Assembly (NCBI GenBank): GCA_002383615.1
Contig: DFYN01000017.1
Span: 5,663-11,203 of the forward strand
Direction of reading: 5' to 3'
Source of the DNA: Anaerolineaceae bacterium UBA4081
GTDB lineage: Bacteria > Chloroflexota > Anaerolineae > Anaerolineales > Anaerolineaceae
DNA: 5,541 nucleotides
Part shown: in pieces, positions 4,806 through 5,541 of the stretch
Position numbering within the stretch: the stretch's first letter is position 1
Layout of the letters: each line of letters begins with the position of its first letter
Made by a program: the position numbers and the translations under genes
Notes under the pieces: generated by a model
What the model saw: only the letters and a program-made list of their open reading frames with translations
Told to the model about the DNA's origin: nothing
The model's database searches: none

Positions 4806-5541
4806 ATGCTGGTCAGTTTTGGTTACCGGGTCAGGAACAGCATTATTGAAAAGATAGATCCACGCACCCGTTGGATTGTCTCTTTCCTATTAATGTTCAC
4901 CATCACTGCTTTCTGGGATTTACGCTTCCTGGCATTTTTCTTCGTTTTGGGCATCACCCAATTTATTTTGGCAAAATTAACCTGGCGGGAAACAAAACGT
5001 GCCTGGTTGTTTATCCTGTTCTTAATGACGATGATGATTGTGGTTAACACGATTTTCACGTCCGCCGGAACAATCAAAGAGGTCATGGAAGGCACCCACA
5101 TTGTTCTCGCGTTTGATACCAGGTTGCCGTGGGTGGGGTGGCAGATTGCTTTCACCCTCACATCCGAACGTCTTTGGTTTGCGCTTTCCCAGGTGTTTCG
5201 CATTCTGGCAATTTCGTCCTTATTTATTATCATTCCCTTTACGATGAACCCGCGCCATTATGGCATTACTTTCAAAGGAATGCATTTGCCCGACCGGCTG
5301 GCGTTTTCCATGGATCTGGCGTTCCGATTTGTGCCCACCCTTGGACGTGATTTTCAAGTCACGCTGGACGCACAAAAGGCGCGCGGCTACGAGGTGGAGA
5401 AGGCGGAAGGTGGCTTGATTGCCCGGGTGCGCAAGGTGGCGCCACTGATTGTGCCTATAACGATGAACGCCATCCTGTCCGGCGAGGACATCACCAACGC
5501 GATGGATTTGCGCTGCTTCGGCATCATGCCGCGCACCTGGG
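4806..5541 (+). CDS. ecfT: ECF transporter transmembrane subunit EcfT (3' end cut by window edge)
   Basis: Membrane scaffold that couples the ATPase to the S-component. The first 245 residues are present; the family is usually around 260-270 long, so little is missing. The opening NSIIEKIDPRTRW (11-23) matches the usual EcfT start with its DPRTK/R motif. Hydrophobic segments follow at about 23-56, 66-86 and 132-153. The cytoplasmic coupling region contains both ATPase-contacting Ala-Arg-Gly-like (XRX) motifs: KARGY with R193, and DLRCF with R236. The second has Leu and Cys where Ala and Gly or Ser are more usual, but keeps the essential Arg. ATG 4806 lies six bases after GGGAG (4795-4799) and 59 bases after the ecfS stop, behind the GCAA hairpin. 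It completes the set EcfA-A', S, T and is probably co-transcribed with them. Confidence 0.93.
   Translation, partial: MLVSFGYRVRNSIIEKIDPRTRWIVSFLLMFTITAFWDLRFLAFFFVLGITQFILAKLTWRETKRAWLFILFLMTMMIVVNTIFTSAGTIKEVMEGTHIVLAFDTRLPWVGWQIAFTLTSERLWFALSQVFRILAISSLFIIIPFTMNPRHYGITFKGMHLPDRLAFSMDLAFRFVPTLGRDFQVTLDAQKARGYEVEKAEGGLIARVRKVAPLIVPITMNAILSGEDITNAMDLRCFGIMPRTW

Noticed and set aside
4823..5233. Minus-strand open frame of 136 residues across ecfT
   Set aside because: It is the shadow of the EcfT frame. It has no matching ribosome binding site or motif, while the plus strand encodes clear EcfT signatures.
1..5541. CRISPR arrays, tRNA genes, insertion sequences, attachment sites or phage genes
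   Set aside because: I looked for regular repeats, terminal inverted repeats, transposase-like proteins and tRNA-like folds and saw none. The window reads as ordinary chromosomal genes with short intergenic gaps.

Overview
The window looks like a chromosomal segment of a bacterium with moderate GC content. It carries a class-II aminoacyl-tRNA synthetase gene under a T-box leader, sigma-70-type promoters and strong AGGAGG ribosome binding sites. T-box leaders are known mainly from Firmicutes, but also from Actinobacteria, Chloroflexota and Deinococcota. Together with the style of the proteins, I would guess an Anaerolineae-like Chloroflexota or a Firmicute. This is an inference; no rRNA or other decisive marker is present.

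Layout: (1) Bases 1-551, minus strand, hold the 5' part of serS (seryl-tRNA synthetase), which runs off the left edge. (2) Bases 552-880, minus strand, hold the serS control region. It has a near-perfect TTGACA/TATAAT promoter and a T-box riboswitch whose Stem I, putative UCC serine specifier, UGGC tRNA-end-binding bulge, antiterminator and competing terminator can all be traced. (3) Bases 898-950 hold a divergent promoter and ribosome binding site. (4) Bases 955-5541, plus strand, hold a five-gene operon: two tandem, collinear DUF62-type S-adenosylmethionine hydrolase paralogues, then a fused double-ATPase ECF subunit, an ECF substrate-binding membrane protein (EcfS) and an EcfT transmembrane protein cut by the right edge. 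The first three genes are joined by 4-base ATGA overlaps. The last three are separated by 44 and 59 bases, and the second gap holds a 15-bp GNRA-capped hairpin just before the ecfT ribosome binding site.

How it may work together: the last three genes encode all the parts of a dedicated (group I) ECF vitamin/micronutrient importer. The two leading genes encode cytoplasmic enzymes of a family that splits S-adenosylmethionine into adenosine and methionine. Translational coupling of the enzymes to the ATPase suggests one system. One reading is import of an adenosyl, sulfonium or nucleoside compound followed by cleavage. The substrate of the S-component cannot be read from the sequence. The two hydrolase copies differ at known ligand-contact positions of the fold, which makes the pair the most interesting part of the window.
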